The notes below the pieces were generated by a model. It saw only the letters and a list, made by a program, of their open reading frames with translations, was not told the DNA's origin and did no database searches. A stretch of DNA of 64,000 nucleotides from NCBI GenBank assembly GCA_963556695.1, contig CAUWAG010000010.1:4216001-4280000 (forward strand), written 5' to 3'. This DNA comes from Anthostomella pinea (Eukaryota > Ascomycota > Sordariomycetes > Xylariales > Xylariaceae). Positions 23,393 through 35,700 of this stretch are shown here, piece by piece; the first letter of the stretch is position 1, and every line of letters begins with the position of its first letter. Made by a program: the position numbers and the translations under genes.

Positions 23393-25898
23393 CTATCGAA
23401 CCGACGGACCTCGTCTATCCACACCCGCCTCCGAGCCCTCACCCTCACCCTCACCCGAGCCCCGTCCCTCCTCCGCCAGCACATCGCCACTCTTCCTCTC
23501 ATCGGCACCACCAAACAAGACGCTCGGCTGCCCACTACCCGTCGCAGTCGCCGGAACACTCCCAGCACTGCCCTTCTCCGCTCTACCACCATCGCCACCA
23601 TCACCACCACCCAACGCCTCCTCGCCCCCACCATAAGACCCGCCCACGCTCTCCATCGTAAACGGGCTCGCAGTGGGCCCATCCAGCAGCGCCAGCTCTT
23701 CCTTCCGAAAGAAGCGCGGCAACACCGCCGCACGCACCGGGATAAGCGCAAGGATAATAATCGGGAACCCGACCGCAGCGACCGTCTGCGTGATCGCGAA
23801 CGTAGCGCCGAACCCGACGAGCTCGATAACGACAAAAGCCCAGACGGCGGCGCGGCGCTCGATTTGGCGGAGCGGGTGGTCCGCCTGCGTCAGCATGCCG
23901 TCGCGGAGCAAGAACAGGATCTTGGCCGTGATGCCGTTGGCCTCGAGCGCCTGGTAGCCCATGATAAAAAACAGACCCGCGAGCACGGCCTGCGGGATCA
24001 GGTGCAGCACGACGAGCAGGGGCCCCGACATGGTGCCGAGGGTCAGGAGGCCCTGGGCGAAATTCGAGAGCCGCTGCTCGACGACGTGCGTGCGCCGGAA
24101 GGAGAAGTGGCCCTTCGTCGGGCTTGTCTCGTCTGTGTCGACTTCCACTTTGGTCACGCAGAGCGATTCCGTGTGGAAGGGCGCCTGCGGGATCAGGCCG
24201 TTGGGGAAGGGTAATCCCAAGATTCCAGCGACGCCCGTGGTGATGCCGAGGAGGAAGATGTCCCAGTGGAAGCCGGCGGGCTTGCGCAGCGGGAACTCGG
24301 TGCCCTGTGCAATGAGGGACGACACTGTTGTCGCTTTATCAGCTGTCTGTGCCATTCTATAGTCCTCAAGACAGACAAGCTGTTCTTACCATTATGATCG
24401 AAATAGAAGAGAATCGTAAGCAGGATCGCAAACGGCATAGCGATGAACACATCCCCGACGGAGATGTCCCAAAAATGGACGAGCCAGCTCCTATCCGCGG
24501 TCGGCAAAAAGGGGGCGCTCGTCGGCAGCTTCTCAAGATCAATCGTCTTCATGCGGCCAAAGTGTATAAACCCGGTGAAGAAGATGACCGTTAACGGAGT
24601 ACCATAGTCCTTCACAAACACGCGGACGGGGTGTCGGAACAGGGCGCTGTTGCCGCCGAGCTCGCCGCATATGTATGCGATCATGAAGACGAGCAGGGCA
24701 ACCATGACGCTCAGATAGAAGGGCGAGTCGTTTCCGAAGCGTTCCAAGACCTGAATACCTTTTTGCAGGTAGATGAAGGCCACGTAGAAGCCGAAGATGT
24801 CGCATGGGAACCGCGTTACGTACTTCAGCCAGTTGCAGGCGTTCGTCACGGCGAGGATCCAGTGGAATATCAGCGACCACAACCCGATCCAGCACATGAA
24901 GGCCAGGTAGTTCGTTCCTGTCGGCGACATGATGTCGTAGACGGTGCTATATTCCCTCGACGTCAGTCATATCAGCGGAAATGCTCCGCCGGCTTCAAGC
25001 AGGGAAGGAATGGGGGCTGCTTGTAGAAGATGGGGAGGACGCACTAGTTGAAGACTGTAATAGGACCCGTAACGCCCACGATGACGAGCGGCTGACACGC
25101 CAGGAGCGAAAAGACAACGGCACCGAGTACAGACGCCAGCAGCACCTCGTTGACACCATCTATAGAATGAAAACAGACCGCGTGAGTCCCTGCAACATCA
25201 CCTTCTGGAAGGTGCGGGCAAGCCTTGCCGGATTACTTACTACCAAAATATTAGTAGAAATCCAGACAAAGTACAAGCCGGTTCGAAGCCCGAAGAAAGG
25301 GGTTTGACGAAAGGGAGGTTTCTATACGTACCATTGCATATCCGTTTTGGTGAACATATCAAGACTGAAAGCCAAAGCCGGCATGATACTATTCTCAGGA
25401 CACCATCAGTCAGTCAGTCAGTTCAAAATTCTCCCCGTCGTAACACCATTCCCATTCAAGGGGGGGGGCGACGTCAAACAGCAACCCACCACCCAACAAC
25501 ACAAACAAGGACAAACGCAAGACCCTCCCACCAGCACGGAAGAGAAAAAGAAAGATAGTCCGTACTTACTTGGCAAAATACATGTAGATAGTACTAGGCA
25601 CGACGCGGTAATCCCACGCATCGCGCCAGTCGCTCCAGTAGTAGGGCGCGCGGCGGCGCACGTCGTTGACCATGCCGCGGAAGAGATGGATCTTCCACCA
25701 CCGCGGCCTACTCCGCCCACTTATCCTCGTGCTGCTCGTGATGCCGGTGCTGCGGTTGCCCCCATCGTCAACAACATCATCGCCGGGACTCGAGTTGGTG
25801 GTATTATGCGATTTGAACGCCCTCGCCCAACCGCGGCGCTTCCTCTCCGTGCCGGTGCCGGTGCCGTGGGCGGGCTGCGTTGCGGCTGACGGCGACAT
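23393..25898 (-). CDS. SLC4/Bor1-type anion (borate/bicarbonate) transporter
   Basis: Multi-pass membrane transporter of the HCO3 cotransporter family (SLC4), which includes yeast Bor1. Exons on the minus strand: 25898-25570, 25388-25332, 25159-25045, 24946-24390 and 24324-23393. Family-typical stretches are FANIMPALAFSLDMF (exons 1-2), QPLVIVGVTGPITVFNYTVYD (exons 3-4), a PFPNGLIPQAPFHT block and GLLTLGTMSGPLLVVLHLIP (exon 5). The C-terminal tail from about 23700 is Gly/Glu-rich and variable. Four of the five exons agree in phase, but the exon 2/3 junction is one nucleotide out with the only canonical GT-AG pair. As written the frame would hit a TGA; without one G at 25332 the product would be 662 residues. 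Either the gene is broken, the base is an assembly error, or an unusual donor is used. Its neighbour is a convergent-free minus-strand m-AAA gene upstream. Confidence 0.85.
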
Positions 25899-27118
25899 TG
25901 TTGTAGATGTTGGCTGGGTGTGTCTGTCAGCCTTGTAGGTGGTGGCTTGACTTTGAGTTGAGAATCTACCGCAGACTCTATAGTGAGGAATGCGGGAGCA
26001 GCCGATTGGCTGGGTCTAAGTCTGATCTGGACCAGGAGCCAGAGCGGAATAAGACAGGACAAGACAAGACGACCGTTAATCGTGAATCAAGAGTATGTCT
26101 CAGTGAGTAGCGTAGCGCGGCATGTTTCCTAAAACACTATTCCCGTCGCTTTGTCGCCGTAGGTCGTTGGGAAAGACAGGAACGAAAACAAGCATAGAGG
26201 CAATCAAGACCGTAGGTAGCCCGTCAAGATATATACTTAATTATATATCAGCGAAGCCCGGTGAGCGCAGCGGCAGGGGCGAGCAAATTCAAGGCTTCCT
26301 TCCCCACAGAATCTGCATATTTTGTGGGGGTCGTACGCCAGACTGACAGGGATGAGAGTGACGGGATCGCTAGGGATGATGTCAAGATAAAAGCGGTATC
26401 ACAACATTTGAAGTTCAGATACGCAGAGACGAGGCGGGAAGGCTACCTACCTCGAAAGAACCTCGCCATCCTGAAGCTAATACCGGTACTACAAGCGCAA
26501 CCTCAACCTCGAAGAATTCCCAAGAATCTGGTCATGAAGATGAGGCTTCGATTCTTCGAGATGTACAGGCTGACAGGGTAGATAGTTCGTCCCACTACGC
26601 AAAAAGATGATGGGCAGCGCTAAACCGAGGTAAGACGCACTCAGGATCGCGGGCAGAACTTCTGCATCAACCCCCGGTCAACTCCCGGTCAACTCCCGGT
26701 CTGCCGGTCAACTCGGATGCAGTCACCGAAAGTGGTAACAGTACGTTAGGTATGTGCGTATGCATTTGCTGTTATAAGCTTGAACAAAAGAAACAAAGTG
26801 TACTCGATTCAAGATATAGAGGCAACCAAAACCCATGTCTCGAGAGTTCCTAACTCCCGGTTCCCTTGCGATTTGTCAACTTCTATCTAATAGTACATGG
26901 GTTGGGTACACGTCGCTATCCGACAAGGGAGTGTGTGTGCCTTAATTTCCCCCTCGTTGGGAAAAGTAGGTGGGTGATTAACATACACGGGATGAGTTGA
27001 GAGCTTTTGCGTCAGAATGTGACCATGAGAGCCCCTCGACAACCCTTTTCCATGCGAAGCCATGCCGCCATGCCCTGCGCCTGGTTGTGGATATATACGG
27101 AGTGCACCACCATCAATA
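25899..27118. other. intergenic region between transporter and m-AAA gene
   Basis: This holds the transporter promoter (right of 25898) and the m-AAA 3' UTR (left of 27119). No gene is recognised. The only structured item is a short direct repeat of CCGGTCAACTC, three times between about 26674 and 26714. Confidence 0.6.
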
Positions 27119-29944
27119 TCACCTGATGTCTTGGGCGTCCACCGCCTTGAACATCGCCGGGGCTGCAGGCGGCTCGGGCGTGTCGGGGAGACTGGGCGAC
27201 GAAGGTGGCGGCGGTGGTCCCTTCGGCTCTGTGCTAGCTGTGCCGCCAAAGTATTTCGTGAAGTCGTCCCGGTCATCGAACGGTCGAGGACCCAAAAGAC
27301 GGATCATGTCATCTCGGACAAGCATCTCCTTGCTCAGCAATTCCTCGGCGATAATACCAACCTCCTTCTTCTTCTCCGTCAGGAGGTCTTTGCACTGCTT
27401 GTATGCCATTTCAACGATGCGCTTGACCTCCTCATCGATCGTCTGTCCCGTCATCTCCGAGAATGGCTTGTGGATCTTGCTCTCGTCGTTTCGGAAGTGG
27501 AGAGGTCCAACCTTCTCCGACATACCCCATTGCGTCACCATGGCCGTGGCCATCTGCGTCACCTTTGAGAAATCGTCACTTGCTCCTGTTGTCACGGTAG
27601 GGAAATGTAGTTCCTCCGAGATTCGACCTCCTAGTGTCATGGCCATCCGGTCCATCAACTGCTGGTAGGACATGAGGTAGGCGTCGCCGGGAAGATATTG
27701 GGCGTAGCCCAAGCCCTTTCCACGAGGGATGATGGATACTTTCAGAAGCGGATCAGCATATTTAAAAAACCAGCCGCAGATAGCGTGGCCAGCTTCATGG
27801 TACGCGACCGTCTTCTTTTCCACCGGGTTCAGGACGAGTGACTTGCGCTCGAGCCCACCAATAACACGCTCGATTGCCTGTTCGAAGTGCTGCAACGTCA
27901 CCGATGCCGCGTTATTCCTCGCAGCTGTGACTGATTAGCACATCGCATACCAAGAAACGCGTCGCCCACAAGGATACTTACCAATAAGTGCAGCCTCGTT
28001 CACACAGTTGGCGATGTCAGCACCAGCGAAGCCCGGTGTCAGAGAAGACAAGCGACCACTCAGATATTCTATCTCTTCGTGCGTGACAATCTTCTTCAGG
28101 TAAACCTTGAAGATGTCTTGTCGTCCTGCCATGGTCGGGGCGTCGATGTTGATGTGCCGGTCGAAACGTCCAGGTCTCATCAGCGCCTTGTCCAAGACGT
28201 CCACTCTGTTGGTTCCGGCAAGAACAACAATCTGCTCACTGGTGTTGAAACCGTCCATCTCGGTCAAGATCTGGTTCAATGTTGCCTCCCGCTCGTCATT
28301 ACCTCCGAACCTCTGCCCTTCCGCACGCGATCTGCCGATAGCATCGATTTCATCGATGAAAATGATGCACGGAGCGCTCTTCCGCGCCGTGGCAAAGAGA
28401 TCCCGTACTCTCGACGCACCAACACCAACAAACATCTCGACGAATTCCGAACCACTCACACTGAAGAAAGGAACACCAGACTCGCCTGCAGTGGCTTTTG
28501 CGAGCAAGGTTTTACCAGTTCCAGGAGGTCCTGCCAGAATAGCACCTCGGGGAATCTTGGCACCTAGTCTTACAAACTTGTCCGGCTTTTGAAGGAAGCT
28601 CACGAATTCCATGATCTCTTGTTTGGCTTCGTCTAGACCGGCAACATCAGCGAACTTGACTTTGACAGCCGTCTCTTGACTGAACCGCTTCGCTTTGCTC
28701 TTTCCAAAGCCGAAGACTCCACCGGCACCGCCGCCACCAGGTCCCCGTCGACTAGCGTAGAAGAGTAGACCGACAAGCAAGAGCGTAGGTCCGAACGCCA
28801 TGAGTAGGCTCATGAAACCACTCTCTCCGGCATAGCTCACAGGTATCCGATCGCTGTTGGGAATACCAAGCTCGTTTTGAGCTTCATCCAACCGCCTTTC
28901 GAAAGCCTCTACGGAAGCGATGGAGAAGTAGTAGTTGAAACCAGGGCGTAGTGCAACAGAATCCGGGTACATGGACGCAGTAGCTTCTCGATTGAGCTCA
29001 ACGCGGACTTTGTGGCCATATACGACCATCTTCTCCACGAGACCCTTCTCCAGAAAGTTCTTTCTCAGCTCCTGCCACGTGATTTCTCGTCCCCCCTCGT
29101 CGAATATCGAAGTGTAGATCCAATACGCGATGGCGGACCCCACGACTGTCGTCACCCAGTCGTTCCCCCTCAGCGGACTGGGGTCAGAGTTGTTCTCGGG
29201 ATTCGGCGGCCGGTTCGAGTTGAAGCCCTTCTCGCCCATCTTAGGGTTCTGATCGTCCTGCTTCTGCTCGCCGTCTTGCGCCTTCTTCCCCTCCTCATTT
29301 GAACTGTTCTTGGAGGACGATTCCGCGTAGCTTTTAGATGGCTTCGACTGCGATCCGTTCTGGAGCTCCGGATAGTCTAATTCTGCGAGTCTCTTGGATA
29401 GAGCATATATAGATTTCAAGGCCTTGCCCGCGTCGGCGATACCCAAAGTGCCGTCCTGCCGCTTCTTCAATATGTCTGCCAATCCCTTTGGTACGCCAAC
29501 TCGCTTGATCTCGGAGATGGCACGTTTCTCGTTCTCTTTCAAGGACAGAGGTCCCGTCGAGAGCATATTCTGTAATTTCTCGTACTCGGCGTCGCTGAGG
29601 TATACCCAGCCCTCTGGCAAGGGCAGCCTGCCGTCCTTCGCATTTTCGGAAGCTGTAGGCGCCTCGCCCTCGGTGGGACCTGGCGAGTTGTGGTTTTTCA
29701 TCTGCGGCTTCGACGGCACCTCCTTGGACGGTGTCGCACCATCACTTTCGCCATCTTTGCTGTCTTTGCGTTCGCGCTCCGGTGGCTTCTGGTCGGAAGA
29801 GTAGTATCGAGGTCGCTGGTTTGCCCATGCCGAGGAGGTTGTGCGTAGAGCTCGTGGTGTTCGGAGGGTTGCGCGGGTCGAAGCGCTTAGCGAATAGCTG
29901 GCGACCCGCGCAAGTCCGGTCGACCGCCTCAGCAAGCTCGACAT
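27119..29944 (-). CDS. YTA12/AFG3: mitochondrial m-AAA protease subunit (AFG3/YTA12 family)
   Basis: ATP-dependent zinc metalloprotease of the mitochondrial inner membrane, facing the matrix. It degrades misfolded membrane proteins and matures selected substrates. Two exons, 29944-27982 and 27924-27119, join in phase to give 922 residues. The N-terminus ([20 protein letters not shown]) is Arg/Ser-rich with no acids, like a mitochondrial presequence. Two membrane segments lie near residues 260-280 and 378-400, with the FtsH extracellular-type domain between. The AAA module has Walker A GPPGTGKT (about 471), Walker [12 protein letters not shown] and the second region of homology [10 protein letters not shown]. 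The protease site HEAGH is near residue 697. All key residues are present, so the protein should be active. The Pro-rich C-terminus varies in the family. I could not decide between the Afg3 and Yta12 branches. Confidence 0.96.
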
Positions 29945-30375
29945 AACGCAGGTCAAGAGCTTGGGGCCTGACGAGGCGGAGGCGGAGGCGGAGGATAGAG
30001 GGTGGATGGATGGGGGTAGATGGCAATTCCGAGGCCCGTATTATCGCATAGAGAAGAGTATGCGAGGTTGGTGTTCGTGGCGCGGGCTGGAGGTGGTTAA
30101 AGTTATTACGGTAGAAAGCTATTTCGCCTCACACCAGTCATCGGTCATAAGAGGTGGTGATCATTAGAAAGCTGCAGCTGCCTCGCTAACCCAACACAGC
30201 TAGCGGCCCGAGCTGCCGCTGCAGCACCACACGTGATAACCTCGGCGCTATCGGACTTGTAGTGGGAATAACGAATTGCATAAAGCTAAGCACCTGGCAT
30301 AAGCAGTTATGCTAGAGGCAATCGACAATAGGGGTGTCATCCATCTTTTGCACCTGACGCTCCAAGCATTTGCTA
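29945..30375. other. m-AAA gene promoter region up to transposon
   Basis: About 430 bp of non-coding DNA between the m-AAA start codon and the left end of the Tc1-like element. It begins with a purine-rich GGCGGAGGCGGAGG stretch on the plus strand close to the start codon. The transposon has therefore landed in, or just beyond, the presumed promoter. Confidence 0.5.
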
Positions 30376-31724
30376 CACTCCCCGACCAGAAGTCTCCGAG
30401 CCCACTTTTCGAGCAGCCCTACACGCCTACACCCTCCAACTTTCACCATTCACCACGCACCCATCTCTCACTGTAATAATATGAAAAAAACTGCATTATA
30501 TAAGCCATTCAATAGTGTGTGTACCAATCACCTGCTCTTTTCACTGCGGCGATTTGCTTGCCGAGAGATTCGACGAGAACGCGTACATCCTTAGGATCGA
30601 TCTCTGACCACGCCCTTTCGATTAACTGTCTGGCATATACCTCGTGGGCAATATTAGCCTTCAAATCAGCGAAACCAGGCTCGATTCTCCGTATTTGCTT
30701 CTTTAGAAGTGCCCAAATATGCTCGATCGGTTTCAAATCAGGGCTGTGAGCAGGCCAGTCCATCGTCCAGATGTCGTGCTCCTCTAGCCACTCTGGAGTG
30801 CCTCCAAATCGATGGATACGAGCGTTATCTTGCATAAAAAGATTCCCAGCCTCGTAGAACGGAAGGAGCCCTTCTTCAAGGACGTCTTGATATGAAGCTG
30901 AAGATACTCCTCCGCGAGGAGCATCCTCATCGGGCTCGCAGAAGATGATTTTGCCTAGGCCACCTTCTCCGCTGCGTAACCAGATCAAGGCCCAACACAT
31001 AATAGAGATACAGGGTCTCCCATGACTCCGAGGGTTCACGAGATCCTGCATGTAACGTTCAGAAGAGAGGCGGATGACCCAATCGCCCGGATTATCGGAT
31101 GAATTCTGGACCGTGACTTCGTCTGAGAAGAGTGTTTGTATCAGCTCCTTAAGAGCCTCTGGCGAGTCATATTTATTGTAAAAAACGAGCCTCTCTCGTG
31201 CGTCATCTTCCATAAGCTCGATCCGTTTCGCCGTGTTTTACTTGCGAAGCCTGTGAGCGTGAAGAACGTGCTTAATAGTGGTATGGGAGCTGAGGACCCT
31301 GCTCTCTTTCTTGAGCTCTTTGTAGGTAGCCCTGGGGTACTTTCGTGCTGTTTTAATTAACTGAGTTTCTTTGCGCTTGTTTAGAGTCCTTATGGCTCCC
31401 TCTTAAGATCGAGAGACCGTGGTGTTATGCTCTCTAGCAGTGTTAATAATGTCGGTCACGGTTTGAGGCCGATCCAGATGGAACGCGCTTGCGACATCGT
31501 CGCGCCTTGCGCCTGCCGCCCTAACAGCCACAATAGCTGCACGAGCTTCAAAAATAAATTCCTGGTTTGGCCCGCGATTTGCGGTCAGAATTATACCAAC
31601 CTTTTGTAAATCCATCGTTTTGGTATTGAGTAAATAAAAGGTGAAGAAGGAAGGGGGTCGCGAGCGCGTAGACGCGTTTTGAAACTAGCGTGGTGGATGC
31701 TCGGAGACTTTTGGAGGGTCAGTG
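30376..31724 (-). mobile_element. Tc1/mariner-family transposon, complete but inactivated
   Basis: A 1349-bp element flanked by TA dinucleotides (30374-30375 and 31725-31726), the expected Tc1/mariner target duplication. The ends are imperfect inverted repeats: both read CACT inward, then a CC-rich stretch and the shared block AAGTCTCCGAGC. The element carries one transposase gene on the minus strand with a DD34E-type catalytic triad. Because both ends and the TA are recognisable, insertion is not ancient, yet the gene carries two nonsense codons. Confidence 0.88.
30509..31615 (-). pseudogene. Tc1-like transposase with two in-frame stops
   Basis: One frame of 368 codons from 31615 to 30509 encodes a Tc1-like transposase: an N-terminal helix-turn-helix region, a linker, and a DDE catalytic core. 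The core includes LFSDEVTV (first Asp), FMQDNARIH (second Asp), and HSPDLKPIEHIWALLK with the Glu 35 residues after the second Asp (34 between). Two TAA codons interrupt it, at 31405-31403 and 31240-31238. Both could come from C-to-T or G-to-A changes (CAA or TGG to TAA), in keeping with repeat-induced point mutation, though that is inference. No indel is needed to explain the gene. A non-autonomous state is the simplest reading. Confidence 0.9.
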
Positions 31725-32710
31725 TAATATACCTACAAACAGAATTCGTCATGGTACTAGCAACGTATCTCAGTTAAGGCCTCGGGGTCTTTTGCGCTCT
31801 TTTCTCTCCTTGGTCATCGTAATCTAGCGCATAATCATCTGTATGAAGTCTACAGACGACCCGCCATCATGTCGTCCCTAGAGCTCCCCCAATCAATGCG
31901 GGGCCGCGAGGCGCTTTTTTTAGCTTGATCGAGCTTTTTCGTGGAAAGCGTTGGCGTTTACCTTGAGAGTAATAACATCAGCCTTAAGAGTTGTGACCTT
32001 AGTCTCAAGAGTGTTGCTCTCGGCTTATATAACATCTAATCCACTATGAAGCACTTTGAATCCGCACAAGTCGCGACCATCCTCCGAGCTCAATAAAACC
32101 GTACATCACTTCTACCATCCCGCCTGTCCGCCCAGTATCCCTGGCTCTTAGGTTCCTATCACATGTCCTCGCCTACGCAGCACTCTTAAGTGCACCATTT
32201 CGCATAAAATCGGTTGATAACAAGTACAATCAACTACACATAAACATAGAAGCAGACAAGAGAAAGTCTCATGATATATATCCCAAGAGTACCTATACCT
32301 AAGCAAGTGGCGAGTGTAGACCATGCTCCGCATCCCGTTCCCCGTACGCAAGTACATTGAAGCAAATAGAACTCCCGTCCCCGCCCCAGCCAGCCCGGAA
32401 GGAATAGCTAGGCTGTTGCCAATCCACTGGCGTACATAACGAACGCGAAATCAAAAGGACAAACACGTAAAAAAACACCAGTTTGATATCTCCCACGCTT
32501 TCCATATGCCCGCCCATGATGTTTTCCCGTGCACGTTTGCAACCTGCCCGCTCTGAATGAAAATTACGTACTCCCGCTCATCCTGCGCTCGCTCCATCTG
32601 CCGTGGTCCGTTTGACCCATGAATCATTGTACATCATTTAAACACTCCAGATCGAATATTATGCTCAGTCAATCTTCGGCTGCTCCAAATTAGGTCATGG
32701 GCGGGGGCTA
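31725..32710. other. intergenic region, possible older repeat remnant
   Basis: Between the transposon and the stop codon of the transcription factor. On the minus strand, about 32060-31920, a frame encodes a short heptad-like stretch (TLETKVTTLKADVITLK) ended by a stop, and nearby frames are Lys/Arg-rich. This resembles the C-terminal tails of some fungal DDE transposases, but I cannot assign it. The right-hand part is probably 3' UTR of the transcription factor. Confidence 0.35.
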
Positions 32711-35700
32711 CTACTGCTGCCCATTGTGCATCGTAGACCCGTTCTCGAAGCTCGGGTACGCACCGCCCATGAACTCGGCCCAGTCCCAGTCAAGCGTCAT
32801 GGGCAGCTGCCACAGATCTTGTGGTAATAGGGGCTGGTGGAAGCCGCCGGGCGCGCCGTTCGGACCACCCATACCGTTGGGCCCCAGCATGGCAGGTGGC
32901 GACGCCAGGGGTTGTCCGAAGCCCGTTAATTCTGAGAACGAGCCCATGTCTGACATGGCATTGGGGTCGAACTCCTGGGACGGCCAACCTCCGGGCCCAC
33001 CGCGCGGCGCTGCCCCGTTCGTCGATGTCGCCGTTTCCATCGGGCTGTAGCCCCCGTTGCCGTTCATGTTGCCGTTGTTGGCTTGACGGTTCTGCTCTCC
33101 GTTGAACTTGGGCGACAATTGTGCCACCTGCGGGTTATGGCTGTAGTTGGTTGTTGGTGTTGCGGCCGAGGACGTCGTCGGGCGTGGAGTCACTGTGAAA
33201 TGCGATGATGGAGAAGAGTGGTTGTTGTTGTTGTTGTTGTTGTTGCTCTGTTTTGAGACGTCGTTGTTCTTCCGCTTCTTCCGGGACGACGAGTCCTTCT
33301 CCGCCTTGTCGATGACAACCTTGGCGATGCGCTCGAACTCCGAGCACACGCCTAGCATACGATAGACACCACCGGTCTCGGCCTCCTCACCGAGCGTGGA
33401 GAGAAATGTCACCACTAGATTCATGAGTTTCGTATCCGATCTGGCGCGCGGATCGTGCGGGTTCTGGAGGATGTTGCCGAACAACGTCACCAGAGCAGAA
33501 ACAGGGAAATACAATATCATCCTGTTCTCGTTAGCAAGGTTGACGACGCAGGCTAGATCTGGTGTGATTACGTACCAAACACAAGAGAAGTCACCCTGTG
33601 GAATGTACTTCAGTAGAGAGATCGTTGCTCGCGCAGCAGAAGCGCATAGCGCCGCCGAGGAGAACACTCTCGGGTTCAGGGGTCTCGCATTTAGACCCTG
33701 GATAGCGTAGTTTGATAAGCGACTTGTCCAATAGCCGCGGTGGACTGACATGCGGTGGATGGTGGTAAGAGTATTGTAATAAGAGAAATGTAACATCGCA
33801 ATATGCAGTATCAACGGCGTATGCGAAGCGTTGATCTCGTGTTCCGGTCGGTAATCGATGTCAATGTTGTCCTTCCAATTCTCGAGATCCTTATCAAGTT
33901 CCCCAATCGTCTGCAGAAGCTCGCCGTTCGACAACTTGGTCGCTTTCGTCGCGTACAGTTTCTTGTAGACCTTGCTCTCGATCGATGCCAGCTCGCACAT
34001 CACTCGGAACAGGTTCATCTTCCCCTTCCCGTTAGCGAGAGGAATATTGCCAATGTGGTCGTCCGGGTCGGCATCTGGAAGCTCGACGTTCATGTCGTCG
34101 TCGTCTTGCGCCGGCGGCCGTCCGGAGCGCAGACACAAGTCCTTGTCCAACATGTAGGCGATCCAGAACACCCGTTTCCTCTGCTCAATCTCGACAGGAT
34201 TCAGGTTGAAACCACTGCCCCTCTTATGTAGGCCGATGCTATGTGACAGCCTGATGGCAGCTGCGACTAAGAGGAATGAAGGCTGGGGATTCGGCGTTCC
34301 CTGCATGAATAGAGCCATCCCGAGCAGAGCCTGTACGCTCAGCAAGTCGGTGTTGCGCATGGTCAGTTCGGAGAAGACACCCATAGCATTCTTCAAATAC
34401 GCCCACGCCTTCTCATCCTCTTCCGCCGGCACGAGGTTACTCATAACCCTAAGCCTATGGGCGATGGCGAAGGCGCAATTCAAGCTAGCCCACCATCCAG
34501 AGCCTTCATACGGCTCGGCAGAATACTGCATCTCGACGAGGTGCATGAACGTGGGCTGGTGGAATAGCGGGAACATGCAGTTGAAGTTCTCAAAGTAATC
34601 TTTGAGGAGAGACAGAGCCTCTGCCTTTGGCGGCAAGGGCCGGAATATCGGACGGTGGAAAAGGTCAGCAAAGACTTCGGGTTTCCAGTGGTTCCACTTG
34701 TGATCGTCGAGCGAGACTTCTGAGATCATTTGCTGGAATGATGTGTCCCCCGTTCTATCATTCACCCACTGGATGCCTTTGGGCGAGAAAATAGAGAACC
34801 CAGACGAAGATCCTGCTACGCGTTAGCTAGAGCGCACAATACGGAATAGGCCGGCATACCGATATATCTCGTCTCGCCAGAATTGTTTGTTACCAGCGAA
34901 CACATCATCTCCGACAGGGCCGACACTTCTTCCTCACCTCCATGGCCTTCCGGGTTGGGAGACTGGTCCCTCCTGTAGTCTCGATCTTTGGCTGGCTCGG
35001 GCGAAGTTAATGAACTTCGAGGTGTCGAGACAGTGCCGTCTTGAAAGCCTGACGTTTGCGAGGGTGATGTGGGATTCGATTGTGGTACATGAGAGGCACT
35101 TCTCGATTGTTGGTTTTTCTCGGCGAGGCGCCTTTCCAAAGTAGCGAGATCGGTCGATTCGTCGTCGTCTCCGAGGAGTCCTTCGGCAAGTGTGTCAGCT
35201 GAAGTCCGGAGAATGGGCTAAAGCTGAAACGATCCGGCGCATCGCAGACGGGCAGTTGGGCACTTACCAGATAACCTGAGCAGGCTCTCCATACGTCCCA
35301 GGCGGTTCTCGAGACCCTCGATGTATTTGGCTCTGGGTTCATCGCATTAGCCAAGCAAGCAGGAAGCAGTCGACGTGAGTAATCACCGTACCCTTTCGGA
35401 GGACTCCTCTTCTTCTCGACCTGTGTAAAGACACATTCCGTCTTGTAATTGATGCAATGCGTGCAGGCGGGCATCTTGCCGTCGCACTTGATCTTCTTCT
35501 TCCGGCACATGTCGCAGGCCTGCACTGCGATCAGTATTCCTAACCAGCGTCGTTGGCTTGAATATGCTCACCCGCGCGATCCTCCTCCGCTTTGCCTCGT
35601 TCGCATCGTCAAGCAGCGACGATGGGTCGAAGCCCATCTGAGCGGCCAGCTCGGGTGGTAGTACAGACATGCCGTCGTGACCGTATGCTCCGAATATCTG

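Noticed and set aside
23961..24362. Plus-strand open frames inside the transporter gene
   Set aside because: They are shadows of the minus-strand SLC4-type exons, which carry clear family motifs.
28079..28592. Plus-strand open frames inside the m-AAA protease gene
   Set aside because: They overlap the AAA domain coding sequence on the other strand and have no features of their own.
30262..30315. A third copy of the small inverted-repeat element next to the Tc1-like transposon
   Set aside because: It shares only GGAATAA and a short local palindrome with the other copies; the interior does not align.
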